Positions 46,713 through 55,422 are shown, counted from the first letter of the stretch. The stretch: DNA of 64,000 nucleotides from Piscinibacter sp. XHJ-5 (GCF_029855045.1 NZ_CP123228.1:248001-312000), one strand, 5' to 3'. Program-made: numbers and translations. The notes: generated from the sequence alone by a model not told the origin.

Positions 46713-47948
46713 TCACCGCGGTGACCAGCCCGGCAGTGCCTCCACCAGCGCCTGCCGCTTCTCCGCCCGCATCGGCCGCATGTGCGCAATCACCCAGCCG
46801 ACGCGCTCCTCGTTCACCTGACCGCTCGCCTGGTACCGCGCCCACTCCCGGTCGGGGCTGTGCAGCAGGCTGGCCAGCCACGCGGCCTCCGTCGGCGTGA
46901 GCCGGTCGACGCGCTTGTGCAGGTGGTGGCGCGCCGCTGCCGCCGCGCCGCACTGGCCGTCGCCCCACGGCGCCATCGCGAGGTACAGCTCCAGCACGCG
47001 CGCCTTGCCCAAGGTGCGATCGAGCTCCACGGCATACAGGAGCTCGCGCAGCTTGCGCAGGTGATGGCGCTCGCTGCCGGTGTAGAGCAGCTTGGCGAGC
47101 TGCTGCGACAGCGTGCTGCCGCCGCGCGCCGTGCCGCGCTCTCGATGGTTCAGCATCCAGGCGGCGGTGATCTCGCGCATGTCGTAGCCGGGATGCTCGT
47201 GGAAGCGCTGGTCCTCGGCTGCGATCACGGCACGCGGCAGCCACGTGCCGAAGCCGTGTGCCGGCAAGGGGCCGCAGGCCGGCTCGGCATGCAGCAGCGA
47301 ATCGGTGCCCAGCCCGTCGACGACGAAGCCTTCGATGTGCGGCGTGACGGAGAGCTGGCGCTGCGGCAGGCTGAGCCGAGCGTCGAGCCGCAGCGTGCCC
47401 TCGATGCGTGCCCGTCGCAGCTCGGGCAGCTCGTGCTCGAACAGCCGGTAGGCGCTGTCGAGCGGCGTCGGCGGCAGCGTCATCTCCAGCGTGGCGCCGC
47501 GTGCATCGAACGAGGCCTTCCATCGCGCCTTCACCCGGCGATCGTCGCCCAGCGCCAACTCGCCGCGCCATCGGTCCTGGGCAAGCCGATGCGCGTCGAT
47601 GGTGACGCGTGCCAACGCGACGGCATCGTCGCCCAGCTCGGGCAGGTGGATCCGGCACGGCGCGCAGGCGATCTGCCAATGCTGCGGATCCTCGCCGCTC
47701 TGCCATTGCACCGGCCCGAAGCGTGTCGCCAGCGTGCGGCCTTCGAGCCGTCGCAGCACCACCGGATGGGTGGCGATGCGCAGCAGCGTGGGCACGCTCG
47801 CGTCGAACCGCCACGGGCCCCATTGCACGGGATGCGACCACTCGCCTGGCGCGGCGCGCAGCAGGATCCAGCCACCCCATGCCACCGCGGTGACCACCAG
47901 CATCCCGGCCAGCAGCACGCCGCCAGCCAGGAGCGCCACGCGTCTCAC
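46713..47948 (-). CDS. GT51 peptidoglycan glycosyltransferase, last gene of the exosortase cluster
   Basis: 411 residues. One N-terminal membrane segment (about 4-30), then about 200 residues of unassigned periplasmic sequence containing a CAPC pair (residues 95-98), then a GT51 domain. The catalytic Glu is in EDQRFHEHPGYD (from residue 245), GGSTLSQQLAKLL follows (276-288), and LELYLAMAPWGDGQ matches the third GT51 motif. GT51 enzymes polymerise lipid II into glycan chains. There is no transpeptidase domain, and the extra N-terminal domain distinguishes it from MtgA (about 240 residues). GTG 47948 overlaps the exosortase stop as GTGA, so the two are translated together. Confidence 0.85.
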   Translation of the reverse strand: MRRVALLAGGVLLAGMLVVTAVAWGGWILLRAAPGEWSHPVQWGPWRFDASVPTLLRIATHPVVLRRLEGRTLATRFGPVQWQSGEDPQHWQIACAPCRIHLPELGDDAVALARVTIDAHRLAQDRWRGELALGDDRRVKARWKASFDARGATLEMTLPPTPLDSAYRLFEHELPELRRARIEGTLRLDARLSLPQRQLSVTPHIEGFVVDGLGTDSLLHAEPACGPLPAHGFGTWLPRAVIAAEDQRFHEHPGYDMREITAAWMLNHRERGTARGGSTLSQQLAKLLYTGSERHHLRKLRELLYAVELDRTLGKARVLELYLAMAPWGDGQCGAAAAARHHLHKRVDRLTPTEAAWLASLLHSPDREWARYQASGQVNEERVGWVIAHMRPMRAEKRQALVEALPGWSPR

Positions 47949-49321
47949 AGCGGCCTCGCAAGCGTGATGGCCTGCCAGGGACCGGTCGACTGCCCCAGCT
48001 GCGCGGCCCAGAACCAGCTGGAGGCGTCGGTGTAGGCCTGCCCCCGCGCATCGACGATGCGCTCGCAGACGCGCAGCCGCATGCCGTCGCGTTCTGCCAC
48101 GAAGCAGCGCCACAGCCGTTCTTCGCCGTCGCGCTCGAGGCGGGCCTGCTCGATGCGGTAGCCGAGTCCGCGGTAGCAGTCGGTGGCCGGATGCAGCATG
48201 CGCGTCGGCGCCGTCACCTCTCGCCAGACGAGCACCTGCTCGCCATCGGTGAGTCGCGCGATGCGGCCGGGAAAGCGATCGGCAAAGCGCTGCTCGACGG
48301 CGGTGAGCGCCAGCGGACGCAGCTCCCGGCCTTCCCATTCGATGGGCGACTCGCTGCCCGCGCGGGACATCGGCGCAGGCGATGTGTGGGCCAGCGGCAG
48401 CAACGCACAGCTGATTGCGACGCCGACGAACAGGGCGCGCCATCCGTCAGTTCCGCAAGCCGCCGATCCCCCGCGCAGCGGCCGCGCCAGCGCAGCGCCG
48501 GGAGCGCGCACGACCAGTGCCGCGACGGCCGTGCACACCGCGGCCAGCACGACCAGGCCAACGCCCTGATGCGCCGCCGCGGCGACGTCGCCGCGTGCCT
48601 CCAGCGCCACCAGCACGCTGTTGCGCAGCACGTTGCCGAGCAGCACGATGGCGCCCGTCCACGGCAGCCGGCGCAACAGGCGCCGGTCGTCGATCCCGGT
48701 GAACAGGGCCACCGCGCAGGCGCAGAAGTACGCCATCCACACCATCTGCACGCCGGCGCACGGCGCGTCGACGATGACCAGCCGGCCATCGACGACCAGC
48801 GAGGCGCCTGCCCGCTGTGCGCTCCAGCCGAGCAGCTGCAGCGTCCAGGCGCTCAGCTGCGCAGTGGCGAGTCGCAGCGGATAGCCGGCATAGAACTGCA
48901 GCGAGGACACCACCGGCAGCGCGAGCACCGCCAGCCCGGCCAGCGGCAGAGTGGGCTGACCCGTCGGCATGAAGGCGCGCAGGCCGCAGGCCAGCGCGAG
49001 CGCGGCCAGCAAGGCGCCGACCAGCGGCGGCGCGACGAACACCGCTGCGGTCGATGCGGCGCTCAGCAGCAAGGCGGCGGCCAGCCATGCCGGGCGCGGC
49101 TGGCCGCGCAGCTGCGGCGCCAGCCGCCACACGGCCCACGCGAGCACGCCGAGTGCCGCCACGCCCAGCGGGTCGTCCGAGCCGTCGGCCATGCGCGCCG
49201 CGGCCCAGCGCCAATGCACCCACAGCGCCGCCGCCTGCAATGCGAGCCAGCCCCAGGGCGGGATGGCGGCGATGCGGCTGCTCCAGCGCGCGCCGGGGGT
49301 GGTGAAGATCACGCGATTCAT
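47945..49321 (-). CDS. Exosortase with fused C-terminal EpsI-like domain
   Basis: 458 residues. The first 290 residues are a multi-pass membrane domain with the exosortase catalytic triad: Cys188 in VDAPCAGVQMVW, Arg233 in LLGNVLRNSVLV and His251 in AAHQGVGLVV. After the last membrane segment a soluble domain follows (about residues 320-458) with HPATDCYRGLGYRIEQ, resembling EpsI-type exosortase-associated domains. Exosortases recognise PEP-CTERM-like tails and cleave or transfer the protein during export. It lies 10 bp after the VIT/VWA protein, whose tail fits as substrate. I cannot say which named exosortase subfamily it belongs to. Confidence 0.85.
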   Translation of the reverse strand: MNRVIFTTPGARWSSRIAAIPPWGWLALQAAALWVHWRWAAARMADGSDDPLGVAALGVLAWAVWRLAPQLRGQPRPAWLAAALLLSAASTAAVFVAPPLVGALLAALALACGLRAFMPTGQPTLPLAGLAVLALPVVSSLQFYAGYPLRLATAQLSAWTLQLLGWSAQRAGASLVVDGRLVIVDAPCAGVQMVWMAYFCACAVALFTGIDDRRLLRRLPWTGAIVLLGNVLRNSVLVALEARGDVAAAAHQGVGLVVLAAVCTAVAALVVRAPGAALARPLRGGSAACGTDGWRALFVGVAISCALLPLAHTSPAPMSRAGSESPIEWEGRELRPLALTAVEQRFADRFPGRIARLTDGEQVLVWREVTAPTRMLHPATDCYRGLGYRIEQARLERDGEERLWRCFVAERDGMRLRVCERIVDARGQAYTDASSWFWAAQLGQSTGPWQAITLARPL

Positions 49322-49331
49322 CGGCCGTCCC

Positions 49332-51356
49332 TCAACCGCGGCGGCGCCGCTCGATGACCGTGGCGACCACGATGCCCAGCACGATCAGCAGAGCGAGCCA
49401 GGCGGCCGGCTCCGGCGTGCTCGGCACCTCCGCACCGATGGCGAGCGTGCTCACCCCTTGCGGCAGCGGTGTCGGCTGCTGGACCCTCGCCGTGAGGTCG
49501 GGCTGCGGATTGCGCACCAGCTCGTCCACCGCCACGAAGCTGGTGTAGGTCGTCAGCAGGCCGTACTTCAGTCCGAGCTCGGTGATCGCCGCCTTGTGGC
49601 GCGCTCCGCCTTCGAGCGCCTCCTGGTCGCCCAGCATCGCGATGCGCCGACGAGCCCACAGCTGTCGCAGCGCCGCGGTGGTCTGGCTGTCGCGGCCGTC
49701 GATCTCGATCTCGTTGCGATAGGGGCCGAGCGCGCTGCGCCCTTCGACGATCAGCCGGCCCCCGGGCGCGCGTGCCGCGTCGCCGCGCCACTTGCCGAAC
49801 ACGATCACCGGACGGCCTGCGAGCACGTCGGGCAGCTGCACCGGCTCGACGTCGTAGACCTCCAGTCCCTCGAAGCGCGCCCGTACCTGCGTCAGCACCG
49901 GCGAGGCGATCATGCGGCGCAGGCGTTCCGCCGCGGCGGGCGCTTCCTCCGGCTTGGTGACCACGAAGGCTTCGCCCTGGCCGGCCCGCGCGATGCCCTC
50001 GATCAGATGGCGATTGACGCTCGAGCCGATGCCGAAGGCGAACACATTGGTGTCGCCCAGCTGCTGGCGCACGAGCTGGAACACCTCGTTCTCGACCGCC
50101 ACGTAGCCGTCCGTGATGACGACCACCGTGCGCGAGACGTCGGGCGCCTTCGGCAGCGCCGCGATGCGCTTGAGCGCCGGCACGATCTCGGTGCTGCCGC
50201 CGCCGCCGGCTTCGGCGATGGTGCGCAGCGCCTGGTTGATGTTGGCCAGCGTCGCCGGCACCGGCTGCGGCGAGAGCATGCGGCTGCTGCCGGAGAAAAG
50301 CATCACGTTGAAGGTGTCGCTGGGACGCAGCCCGCCGATCAGGTGCTGCAGCAGCAGCTTGGCGGTGTCCAGCGGGAAGCCGTGCATCGAACCGGAGATG
50401 TCGACCACGAAGACGTAGTCGCGCGGGTTGATCTGCCGCGCCGGCACCGCGGCCGGCGGCTCGACCATCGCGAGGAAGAAGTTCTCCTCTTCGCCGCGGT
50501 ACAGCATGAGGCCCGACTCGATGCGATCGCCGGCCAGACGCCAGTGCAGGATGAAGTCGCGGTCATTGGCCGGCCGGTCGGTGGGCTTGAGCGCGACCCT
50601 GACCTGCGCGCTGCCCATTCCATCGATCACCGCCTCGTGCGACGGCGAGGCGATGTCCTTCACCGCGATAGGCGCGTCCAGCGTGACCTGGATGTCCAGG
50701 CCCGCGGCCGCGGAGGCATCGCGCAGGTAGGGCGACGCGATCCACGTCTCGTTCGCCGCGGCGCCCTGCGGGCTGTTGTAGCGCGGGCCGACAACGGTGG
50801 GAAAGACGAAGCCGTACTGCGCGTCCTGCGGCGTCAGCAGCTCGGTGTAGCGCAGCTCGACCGCGACCTCGTCGCCGGGCAGGATGTTGGCGACGTTCAT
50901 CTCGAAGACGTTGGGCCGCTGCTGCTCGAGCAGGGCGCTTGTCCTGCCTTGGCGCCTGGCCTGCTCGTAGACGATGCGCGCCTGCTGCTTTTCCCGGATC
51001 GTGGCCGTGAGCAGGCGGTCTCCGAGGCGCACGTTCATCGCATGCACCGCGGCGTGCGTCGAGCCGGGAAAGACGTAGCGCGCCTCCAGCGGGCGCTGGC
51101 CTTCGTTGCGATAGTGCTGCACCACCGTGACGTCGGCGATCACGCCCGCGATGCGCACATCGACGCGCGTCGACTTCAGCGGCAGACGGTCGGCACCCGG
51201 CTCGCCGCCGTCGACGACGAAGTACGGGCTTTCGGTCTTCGCCTGCGTCGGCGGACTGACCATCATCAGCAGCGCCGCCAGCAGAGCCAGCTCGACGCAG
51301 AGCAGCACACGGCCGGTGTCGGTGAGTGGACGCACCGGATATCGGAACAAGGACAT
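49332..51356 (-). CDS. VIT and VWA domain surface protein with PEP-CTERM-like sorting tail
   Basis: 674 residues. N-terminal hydrophobic signal (about 16-39), VIT domain (about 45-175; VTVVQHYRNEGQRPLEARYVFP), then a von Willebrand A domain (about 312-480) with an intact MIDAS start DISGSM (Asp319, Ser321, Ser323) and later VVVITDGYV. The C-terminus reads STPEPAAW, then a 16-residue hydrophobic helix, then ERRRRG: the three parts of a PEP-CTERM sorting signal. AGGAG is 6 bases before ATG 51356; the in-frame GTG at 51374 would place this site inside the gene. It is probably exported and processed by the exosortase next to it. VIT/VWA proteins are the targets of the known proteobacterial dedicated sortase system. 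Confidence 0.92.
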   Translation of the reverse strand: MSLFRYPVRPLTDTGRVLLCVELALLAALLMMVSPPTQAKTESPYFVVDGGEPGADRLPLKSTRVDVRIAGVIADVTVVQHYRNEGQRPLEARYVFPGSTHAAVHAMNVRLGDRLLTATIREKQQARIVYEQARRQGRTSALLEQQRPNVFEMNVANILPGDEVAVELRYTELLTPQDAQYGFVFPTVVGPRYNSPQGAAANETWIASPYLRDASAAAGLDIQVTLDAPIAVKDIASPSHEAVIDGMGSAQVRVALKPTDRPANDRDFILHWRLAGDRIESGLMLYRGEEENFFLAMVEPPAAVPARQINPRDYVFVVDISGSMHGFPLDTAKLLLQHLIGGLRPSDTFNVMLFSGSSRMLSPQPVPATLANINQALRTIAEAGGGGSTEIVPALKRIAALPKAPDVSRTVVVITDGYVAVENEVFQLVRQQLGDTNVFAFGIGSSVNRHLIEGIARAGQGEAFVVTKPEEAPAAAERLRRMIASPVLTQVRARFEGLEVYDVEPVQLPDVLAGRPVIVFGKWRGDAARAPGGRLIVEGRSALGPYRNEIEIDGRDSQTTAALRQLWARRRIAMLGDQEALEGGARHKAAITELGLKYGLLTTYTSFVAVDELVRNPQPDLTARVQQPTPLPQGVSTLAIGAEVPSTPEPAAWLALLIVLGIVVATVIERRRRG

Positions 51357-51430
51357 GGCGTTCTCCTGAAGCACGGGGCTCAGGATGGAAGCGGCATGCG
51401 AAGCGGTTGGGAAGTGCGCTGCGGTTCTGT

Positions 51431-51446
51431 GTGAAGTCGGCGTGAA
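51431..51446 (-). promoter_or_regulatory. Perfect CreB-type tag (TTCAC-N6-TTCAC) upstream of the VIT gene
   Basis: On the minus strand the sequence reads TTCACGCCGACTTCAC, matching exactly the published cre/blr tag TTCAC-N6-TTCAC bound by CreB-family regulators. It lies 75 bases upstream of the VIT start, in the 106-bp gap after the CreC-like kinase gene. It predicts activation of VIT-exosortase-GT51 by the response regulator encoded at 53767-54471. Confidence 0.75.
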
Positions 51447-51462
51447 GCGCGGGATGGCCCCC

Positions 51463-52896
51463 TCACGCGGGCATCGCCGGCACCGACAGGGTCGCCACCG
51501 CTCCGCCGTCGGCAGCGTTGGTCAGGCTCACCCTGCCGTGGTGCAGCGACGCGATCTCCTTGACGAAGGCCAGCCCCAGTCCGGTACTCCGCTTGCGCGT
51601 GTGCGGCCGGGCCAGCGAATAGAACTTCTCGAACACCTTGTCCTCGGCGTAGTCGGGAATGCCGGGCCCATGGTCCCGCACCACCACGTCCACCATGCGC
51701 CCGCGCGGGTTCAGCGCCAGGGTGACGGCGCCGCTCGCCGGAGAGAAGTCGATGGCGTTGTCCAGCAGGTTGGCGATGGCCCGGCGCAGCAGGAAGGCAT
51801 CACCCTCGACGACGACGTCGGCGCCTGGAAGCACCTCGACGTTCAGCGCACGCGCTGCGCCGGCCGCGCGCGCGCTGGCGGCGAGATCCTCGATCAGCGG
51901 TCGCAGCGGCACCGGCCCCGGCGCATCGAGGCTGCGCCGCGATTCGAGCGCGGTCAGCTCCATCATGCGGTCGACCAGCTCCTGGATGCGCTGCGTCTCG
52001 CGCACGATGTTGGCGACGAAGCGCGCGCGGTCCGCGTCGGGCATGGGTTCCTGCAGCAGCTCGGCGGCGCCGCGGATCGCCGACAGCGGGCTCTTCACCT
52101 CGTGCGTCAGCGTCTGCACGTAGTCGGCGACGTAGTTGCGGCCCGCGAGGGCATCGCGCATCTCCTCGTACGCCGCGACCACGGCAGCGAGCGCGCGGCG
52201 GGCCAGCCGCGGCACGCTGATCGAGCGCTGGGCGCGCACGTAGCGTACGTAGTCGGCAATGACGCCGAAGGGCCGCGCCAGCCAGACCGAAACGATGACC
52301 GCGAACAGCAGCACCGCGACCGCGGAGGTGGCGCCGACCAGCACGGTCTTGCGGCGTGCCGCATCCACGAACTGCCCGAAGCTCTGCACCGGCTTGCCGG
52401 CGCTCACCGCGCCGGCAATCTCGTCACGCAGGCGGATCGGCGCGGCGACGTACATCACCGAGGTCTCGGGCCGGCCTTCGACATCGGGCGTGGTGCGCGC
52501 GCCGTAGAGGCCGGCGAGCGCGCGCCGCACGTCGTTCCAGCGCGAGTAGTCCGCGCCGACACTGCGACCGCGCGAATCGAACACCACGCGTCCGATGCGG
52601 TCGACGACGACGACGCGCAGCTCGACGCGTGTCTTCTCGAAACCGAAGATGTCCGCCTTGAAGCGCCGCGCATAGAGCGACTGGAACACCGGCTGCAGCA
52701 TGTCGGCGCGCAGCACGCCGTCGGGCGAGGCGGCTTCGATGGTGGCGGCCATCAGGTGCGCGGTCTCCACCAGCGACTCTTCGGCCGACTCGCGGTAGCG
52801 CGGATCGATGTCGCCCAGCAGGCGGTACAGCAGCACGCCGACGCCAACGGCGTAGGCGAGCAGGATGCCGATGAAGATGCGGGTGCGCTTGCTCAC
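51463..52896 (-). CDS. creC: CreC-like sensor histidine kinase
   Basis: 477 residues, close to E. coli CreC (474). Membrane segment 1 (about 6-26), periplasmic sensor region (30-185) with YVAAPIRLRDEIAGAVSAGKP as in CreC, membrane segment 2 (about 185-206) and HAMP-like linker, HisKA box TLTHEVKSPLSAIRGAAELL with phospho-acceptor His265, then HATPase_c with N box ANLLDNAIDFSP, G1 DHGPGIP and G2 STGLGLAFVKEI. It should phosphorylate the CreB-like regulator in response to an envelope or metabolic signal. Unusually, an unrelated secreted-protein gene lies between regulator and kinase. Confidence 0.88.
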   Translation of the reverse strand: MSKRTRIFIGILLAYAVGVGVLLYRLLGDIDPRYRESAEESLVETAHLMAATIEAASPDGVLRADMLQPVFQSLYARRFKADIFGFEKTRVELRVVVVDRIGRVVFDSRGRSVGADYSRWNDVRRALAGLYGARTTPDVEGRPETSVMYVAAPIRLRDEIAGAVSAGKPVQSFGQFVDAARRKTVLVGATSAVAVLLFAVIVSVWLARPFGVIADYVRYVRAQRSISVPRLARRALAAVVAAYEEMRDALAGRNYVADYVQTLTHEVKSPLSAIRGAAELLQEPMPDADRARFVANIVRETQRIQELVDRMMELTALESRRSLDAPGPVPLRPLIEDLAASARAAGAARALNVEVLPGADVVVEGDAFLLRRAIANLLDNAIDFSPASGAVTLALNPRGRMVDVVVRDHGPGIPDYAEDKVFEKFYSLARPHTRKRSTGLGLAFVKEIASLHHGRVSLTNAADGGAVATLSVPAMPA

Positions 52897-52927
52897 GCCG
52901 CGCTGGCCGGCCTTCGGACCGGCCTTG

Positions 52928-53737
52928 TCACTTCAGCGCCTGCGCGGGAGTCTGCCGCGCAGAGTCCTGCGCTTCGAGCACTTTGGGAACGATGGTGTCG
53001 ATGGCCGTGCGGGTCACGCGTTTCAGGGCATCGAACTTCTGCTCCGTGGTCATCGCGTCCCAGGGCACCAGGGCCGCCTTCGAGGCGGCGGTCGAGACGG
53101 TCTCGGAGGCCGTCGCCGCCTCCTGGCGCAGGGGGCGCAGCGTGGCCATGTCGAACGCCGTGACGCTCAGATAGGCATACGGTGCGACGAATCCCGTGCT
53201 GTGGTTGCCGGTGTCGCGCTCGGTCATCCGGGTCTCCTTGTCGACATAGAAGCCCAGTCCGCTCAGGCGGCCGCTGCCGATGCTGCCGTCCAGCACCCGC
53301 AGACGGGCTTCGGCGCGATGCTTGGTGATGAGCAGCAGGTGCGAAGCGCTGGACGATGCCAGCAGCGGCTTCAGCTGCTGCGCCAGCGCCGCCATGTCGT
53401 CCTTCGAGTCGGTCAGCTTGTCCTGCAGGGCCAGCAGCTTGGGATCGCGGGTCACGAACAGCGAGGTCTTGGCATTCGCCTGCAGGCGCCTGACCGCGTC
53501 GTCGGCCGCGAAGGCCGCCATGCCGTGGAGCGTGTCGTCCGGCATCGGCACCTCGATGCGCCGGTTGGCGTCGAGGTTGCTGCCGGTGCCGATCTGGTGG
53601 ATGACCAGGGTCATCTTGTCGCCCACCATCGACATGATCGCGTATGACGGGGCCGGCGCCGCCGGCTGGGCTTGTGTCGCGAGGCTCGCGACCAGCGGGG
53701 CGGCGACCAGCGCGTTGCGGAGTCGGTTCAGTCTCAT
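52928..53737 (-). CDS. Unknown secreted protein between response regulator and kinase
   Basis: 269 residues; I do not recognise the family. A signal peptide (MRLNRLRNALVAAPLVASLATQAQ type, about residues 1-24) precedes a Pro/Ala spacer and a domain with IMSMVGDKMTLVIHQIGTGSNL, ANAKTSLFVTRDPKLLALQD and HLLLITKHRAEARLRVLDGS, which alternates strands and helices. No Cys in the mature part and no membrane segment, so it is probably soluble in the periplasm. The 29- and 31-bp gaps on both sides mean it belongs to the same operon. It could be the ligand sensor or co-factor for the CreC-like kinase, but this is inference from position. Confidence 0.75.
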   Translation of the reverse strand: MRLNRLRNALVAAPLVASLATQAQPAAPAPSYAIMSMVGDKMTLVIHQIGTGSNLDANRRIEVPMPDDTLHGMAAFAADDAVRRLQANAKTSLFVTRDPKLLALQDKLTDSKDDMAALAQQLKPLLASSSASHLLLITKHRAEARLRVLDGSIGSGRLSGLGFYVDKETRMTERDTGNHSTGFVAPYAYLSVTAFDMATLRPLRQEAATASETVSTAASKAALVPWDAMTTEQKFDALKRVTRTAIDTIVPKVLEAQDSARQTPAQALK

Positions 53738-53766
53738 CGGTTTCTTCCCGGCGGCGCGGGCTCGTG

Positions 53767-54471
53767 TCAAGACGGAAGGTTCGCCGGCAGATCCTCCGCC
53801 AGCGCATAGCCGGTGCCGCGGTGCGTGCGGATCGGGTCGAGCGTCGGTGCGATCGCCTTCATCTTGGCGCGCAGCGTCTTCACGTGCGCGTCGACCGTGC
53901 GGTCGAGGCTCTCGCCGGGGTCGTCCCACACGCGCTCGAGCAAGGCGTCGCGGGTGTACACATGACCGGGCCGCGCCGCCAGCGTCTTCAGCAGGCCGTA
54001 TTCGTAGCGCGACAGCTCCAGCAGCCGGCCGTAGAAGCGGATTTGCCGGCGGCCGTCGTCGATGTGGATCGGCGTCGGCGCGCCGTGCGGCGCCACTGCC
54101 GGCTTGGCCGCGCGGCGCAGGATGGTGCGCACCCGGGCCACCAGCTCGCGCGGCGAAAACGGCTTCGGCACGTAGTCGTCGGCGCCGAGCTCGAGCCCGA
54201 CCACGCGGTCGATCTCGTCGCTGCGGGCGGTGAGGAACAGCGCCGGCACGTCGGCGATTTCGTGCAGCTGCTTGAAGAGCTCGAAGCCGTTCAGATCGGG
54301 CAGCCCCACGTCGAGGATCACCAGCGCCGGCGGCTGCGCGCGGAACTTCGACAGCGCCTCCTCGCCGGTGGCCGCCCAGGCCGGCTCGAAGCCGTCGGTA
54401 CGCAGCGCGTACTGCAGCGTGTCGGCGATGCCGGGCTCGTCTTCGACGATGAGGATGCGGGGCTTGGCCAC
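53767..54471 (-). CDS. creB: CreB-like OmpR/PhoB-family response regulator
   Basis: 234 residues. Receiver domain with the acidic pair in VEDEPG, phospho-acceptor Asp54 in [17 protein letters not shown] and the switch Lys in [14 protein letters not shown]-terminal winged helix with [30 protein letters not shown] and [10 protein letters not shown]. The length matches CreB (229). GTG 54471 starts the family N-terminus [13 protein letters not shown] and lies 7 bp after the cysK stop, so it may be co-transcribed with cysK. The likely target is the tag at 51431-51446. Confidence 0.9.
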   Translation of the reverse strand: MAKPRILIVEDEPGIADTLQYALRTDGFEPAWAATGEEALSKFRAQPPALVILDVGLPDLNGFELFKQLHEIADVPALFLTARSDEIDRVVGLELGADDYVPKPFSPRELVARVRTILRRAAKPAVAPHGAPTPIHIDDGRRQIRFYGRLLELSRYEYGLLKTLAARPGHVYTRDALLERVWDDPGESLDRTVDAHVKTLRAKMKAIAPTLDPIRTHRGTGYALAEDLPANLPS

Positions 54472-54478
54472 GGCCGGT

Positions 54479-55399
54479 TCACTCCGTGGGCAGGAAGCCT
54501 TCGATCGACAGGTAGCGCTCGCCGGTGTCGTAGTTGAAGCCGAGCACGGTCGCACCCTTGGGCAACTCGGGCAGCTTCTGCGCGATCGCCGCCAGCGTCG
54601 CACCCGAAGAGATGCCCACCAGCATGCCCTCTTCGCGGGCCGCGCGGCGCGCCATCTCCTTGGCCGCCTCCGCCTCGACCTGAATCACGCCGTCGAGCAG
54701 CCCGGTGTGCAGGTTCTTCGGGATGAAGCCCGCGCCTATCCCCTGGATCGGGTGCGGCGCCGGCTTGCCGCCGCTGATCACCGGCGAGGCGGCCGGCTCG
54801 ACGGCGAAGACCCTGAGCTTGGGCCACAGCGGCTTGAGCACCTGCGCGCACCCGGTGATGTGGCCGCCGGTGCCGACGCCGGTCACCAGCATGTCGACCC
54901 CGCTGGGAAAGTCGGCCGCGATCTCCTCGGCGGTGGTGCGCACGTGCACGTCGATGTTGGCGGGGTTGTCGAACTGCTGCGGCATCCACGCGCCCGGCGT
55001 CGCGGCGACGATCTCGGTGGCGCGCGCGACGGCGCCGTTCATGCCCTTCTCTCGCGGCGTGAGCTCGAAGCGGGCGCCGTACGCGAGCATCAGCCGGCGG
55101 CGCTCGATGCTCATGCTCTCGGGCATGACGAGGATCAGCCGATACCCCTTGACGGCAGCGACCATCGCGAGGCCGACGCCGGTGTTGCCCGAGGTCGGCT
55201 CGACGATGGTCGAGCCGGGCTTCAGCAGGCCGGCGGCCTCGGCGGCCTCGGTCATCGACAGCGCGATGCGGTCCTTGATGGAGCCCCCGGGATTGCTGCG
55301 CTCGCTCTTGATGTAGACCGTGTGCCCGTTGCCGAACAGCCGGTTGATGCGGATATGCGGCGTGTTGCCGATGGTGTGCAGGATGTCGTTGGCAAGCAT
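54479..55399 (-). CDS. cysK: Cysteine synthase A (O-acetylserine sulfhydrylase)
   Basis: 306 residues, PLP enzyme of fold type II. Start [21 protein letters not shown]. The PLP Lys is in [16 protein letters not shown], the substrate loop is [15 protein letters not shown], the phosphate-binding loop is [10 protein letters not shown], and the C-terminal [10 protein letters not shown] is conserved. It makes cysteine from O-acetylserine and sulfide in the cytoplasm. GAGGAG precedes the start codon. It is divergent from hemE and lies directly upstream of the CreB-like regulator. Confidence 0.95.
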   Translation of the reverse strand: MLANDILHTIGNTPHIRINRLFGNGHTVYIKSERSNPGGSIKDRIALSMTEAAEAAGLLKPGSTIVEPTSGNTGVGLAMVAAVKGYRLILVMPESMSIERRRLMLAYGARFELTPREKGMNGAVARATEIVAATPGAWMPQQFDNPANIDVHVRTTAEEIAADFPSGVDMLVTGVGTGGHITGCAQVLKPLWPKLRVFAVEPAASPVISGGKPAPHPIQGIGAGFIPKNLHTGLLDGVIQVEAEAAKEMARRAAREEGMLVGISSGATLAAIAQKLPELPKGATVLGFNYDTGERYLSIEGFLPTE

Positions 55400-55422
55400 G
55401 CGCGGGTCTCCTCGAGTGCGGC

